The notes below the pieces were generated by a model. The model had not been told where the DNA came from and searched no databases. It saw only the letters and a list, made by a program, of their open reading frames with translations. Below, in pieces: positions 53,564-54,926 of a DNA stretch of 54,926 bases (position 1 is its first letter; every line of letters begins with the position of its first letter). Position numbers and translations under genes: made by a program. Where the stretch lies: the NCBI GenBank assembly GCA_028717885.1, contig JAQUMX010000009.1, positions 1 through 54,926 of the forward strand, written 5' to 3'. The stretch comes from Candidatus Omnitrophota bacterium (GTDB taxonomy: Bacteria; Omnitrophota; Gorgyraeia; Gygaellales; Profunditerraquicolaceae).

Positions 53564-54388
53564 CTATTTATCCAATTGGCAAATATGCTTTTCTTTTTCG
53601 CAATATGCGCGGTTTCTCTTGGTCAATTCATCCCAATCTACGTCGTGGGCTTCGAATTCCGGGCCATCAACACAGCTGAATTTAGTTTCTCCTGCTACGG
53701 TAACCCGGCAGCATCCGCACATACCGGTAGCATCCACCATCAGCGCATTAAGCGAAACTATCGTTTTAACGTTCGTGCCGCTTGTTACTTTAGTTACCAT
53801 TTTCATCATAGGAATAGGCCCGACTGCATATACCAGGCCGTATTTATCCTTCTTTAAAAGGTCTGTCAGTACATCAGTAACAAAACCTTTTTTGCCATAC
53901 GAGCCGTCATCCGTAGTAACAAAAAACTGCGCAGAACAACTCTTTAGCTCATCCTCTAAAATTAAGAGCTCTTTGGTCCTTGCCCCTAATATTGAAGTAA
54001 CATGGTTACCTGCAGTCTGAAAAGCCTTGGCAACAGGGTAAATTTCCGCTATCCCTACTCCGCCGCCGATGATAATTACCTTGCCGTAATTTTTGATTTC
54101 CGTCGGGTGCCCTAGCGGCCCAGCAATAGAATACAAGGAATCGCCTACTGCCATTTTACCCAAAAGCTTGGTCGTAAACCCTGCTTCCTGAAAGATCAGG
54201 GTAATACTCTGCCGTTCTTTATTTGCATGGACAATGGTTAAGGGCACTCTTTCTCCTTGCGCCGAAACCATTAAAACCACAAATTGACCGGCTAAAGCTT
54301 TTTGCGCAATTAAAGGCGCATAAACTTCTAATTGCGTAACCCTGGTGCCCGAGGATTCATTTAATGTTTTTTTACTTAGGATTTTCAT
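53564..54388 (-). CDS. NfnA/SudB-type FAD/[2Fe-2S] oxidoreductase subunit
   Basis: The 274-residue protein is the sulfide/dihydroorotate dehydrogenase-like partner. It has an N-terminal FAD-binding barrel (AGQFVVLMVSAQGERVPLTI), a NAD-binding domain (VIIIGGGVGIAEIYPVAKAF) and a C-terminal [2Fe-2S] region, MCGCCRVTVAGETKFSC. With the next gene it would form NfnAB, which couples NADPH, NADH and ferredoxin. Both an ATG at 54388 and a TTG at 54397 are possible starts. A promoter and terminator-like hairpin lie immediately upstream. Confidence 0.88.
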   Translation of the reverse strand: MKILSKKTLNESSGTRVTQLEVYAPLIAQKALAGQFVVLMVSAQGERVPLTIVHANKERQSITLIFQEAGFTTKLLGKMAVGDSLYSIAGPLGHPTEIKNYGKVIIIGGGVGIAEIYPVAKAFQTAGNHVTSILGARTKELLILEDELKSCSAQFFVTTDDGSYGKKGFVTDVLTDLLKKDKYGLVYAVGPIPMMKMVTKVTSGTNVKTIVSLNALMVDATGMCGCCRVTVAGETKFSCVDGPEFEAHDVDWDELTKRNRAYCEKEKHICQLDK

Positions 54389-54400
54389 TTTATTCAATAA

Positions 54401-54451
54401 AAAAGGACAAAGTCCTCCACTTTATTTGCAGTGGACGTCCTTGTCCTTTCA
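54401..54451 (-). terminator. Terminator-like hairpin before the NfnAB genes (attenuator candidate)
   Basis: On the minus strand AAAGGACAA pairs with TTGTCCTTT and TCCACT with AGTGGA around an internal loop, followed by a run of six T. Smaller competing stems (AGGAC-TTT-GTCCT, and GGACGTCC) use the same bases. It begins within about ten bases of the predicted transcription start and ends shortly before the NfnA start. Confidence 0.68.
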
Positions 54452-54461
54452 AATTTTGCTA

Positions 54462-54490
54462 ATGATAGCAGCCTTAAAACAACTTGTCAA
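54462..54490 (-). promoter_or_regulatory. Promoter of the NfnAB-gdhA unit
   Basis: TTGACA (54490-54485), 17-base spacer, TATCAT (54467-54462) on the minus strand. It lies between the stop of the edge gene (54499) and the leader hairpin. Confidence 0.8.
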
Positions 54491-54498
54491 GCTAAAAA

Positions 54499-54926
54499 CT
54501 AAAGGCTTGCTTCTACGCGAAATTCCGAATAATAGTCATTTTTGATGTCAATCTTGCCCAGGCTATCGGCGTATTCCAGGTAACGATTGAACATCCGGCC
54601 AGCGGATAAAGAGGCATCCACATTTTTTGTAATATTTATTTTTATGCCTGCTCCGGCATGCATTTCATTGTATGTCAAGATTGCACCTTTATACCCGTCT
54701 AAATTCACCCGGAAATCCGGGCTGGACATCCCACCCTCTAAAAAACCGGTAATCTTGTCGGTAAAGGCATAGGAAATCGTCGGCCGGGTAGGGATAATGT
54801 TAAAAAGCAATTTATCATTCGGCTTATAGATAAAACCTCCTATGGGCAATATGGAATTACCAGGGCTATGCGGATAAACCGCAACACCGCCGACAAACGT
54901 CCATTTTTCATTCGGCTGATAAATCA
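54499..54926 (-). CDS. Outer-membrane beta-barrel-like protein, 5' end cut by the window edge
   Basis: The reading frame is open from the right edge, so the true start lies outside. Visible sequence alternates polar and hydrophobic residues in short strands with Tyr/Asn/Asp turns (NEKWTFVGGVAVYPHS, RPTISYAFTDKITGFLEGG, AGAGIKINITKNVDASLSAG) and ends FRVEASL. This is typical of an outer-membrane barrel and loosely like the DUF6268 group. An internal TTG at 54849 is not needed as a start. The function is unknown. Confidence 0.65.
   Translation of the reverse strand, partial: IYQPNEKWTFVGGVAVYPHSPGNSILPIGGFIYKPNDKLLFNIIPTRPTISYAFTDKITGFLEGGMSSPDFRVNLDGYKGAILTYNEMHAGAGIKINITKNVDASLSAGRMFNRYLEYADSLGKIDIKNDYYSEFRVEASL

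Overview
The window is 54.9 kb of densely packed bacterial chromosome from a Gram-negative (diderm) organism. The evidence for two membranes is lpxB, an MsbA-type exporter and a partial outer-membrane-barrel-like protein at the right edge. Gene content (a Minf_1886-type protein, a regulatory PTS with YvcK, a divergent L27-like protein, small Trp/Pro/Cys peptides, a DUF1846 protein) fits an uncultivated lineage near the PVC group. Candidatus Omnitrophota is my best guess, from gene style only; there is no rRNA to confirm it. Nearly every gene is on the minus strand. The exception is a two-gene plus-strand unit (Gfo/Idh oxidoreductase and lpxB) at 35.8-37.8 kb.

Layout, read in transcription direction (right to left). 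54.9-50.7 kb: an edge-truncated beta-barrel-like protein, then an NfnAB/SudBA-type flavoprotein pair and glutamate dehydrogenase (electron bifurcation or NADPH supply feeding nitrogen assimilation). 50.6-46.2 kb: pyrG-carA-carB, where carB is only the N-terminal half. 46.2-46.0 kb: a hairpin-rich non-coding element. 46.0-42.7 kb: a HEAT-like protein and an HD-GYP phosphodiesterase that share an N-terminal module. 42.6-42.2 kb: two small Cys-rich peptides. 42.2-39.2 kb: a DUF1846 protein and a beta-CASP nuclease. 39.2-37.8 kb: an L27-like protein and an M48 protease. 35.6-35.2 kb: a second pair of the same peptide family, followed by an ABC exporter (35.1-33.3 kb). 33.2-30.4 kb: rpsB-tsf-pyrH-frr. 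30.4-30.1 kb: tRNA-Lys, tRNA-Leu and tRNA-Gly. 30.0-9.65 kb: about 19 almost gapless genes, namely the PTS phosphorelay and YvcK, sugar-phosphate enzymes, the SAM cycle, glycolysis, isoleucine/valine/leucine synthesis, aroE and prepilin peptidase. 9.5-7.0 kb: malQ and a TtcA-like enzyme. 7.0-4.0 kb: rmuC, pgeF, rhomboid, a small protein and a flavodoxin. 3.8-0 kb: cutA, a CcdA-thioredoxin fusion, pncB, a LUD protein, ybaB and a Minf_1886-like gene.

Regulatory DNA is readable. At least nine good sigma70-type promoters can be seen, often with TAAAAT as -10. Three of them place the predicted +1 on or within a few bases of the start codon (rmuC, the Gfo/Idh gene and the 46.0 kb gene), which suggests leaderless mRNAs. 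Two operons (pyrG and nfnAB) have a strong promoter followed by an intrinsic-terminator-like hairpin immediately before the first gene, which is an attenuator layout.

The most novel-looking item is a four-member family of 60-71 residue peptides at two loci. They have a conserved lysine-rich W-x-x-P leader, a (L/V)xxCK junction and a variable Cys-rich tail, and at least two of the genes are driven by near-consensus promoters. They resemble precursor peptides of a ribosomally made, modified product, but no modification enzyme is recognisable in the window.
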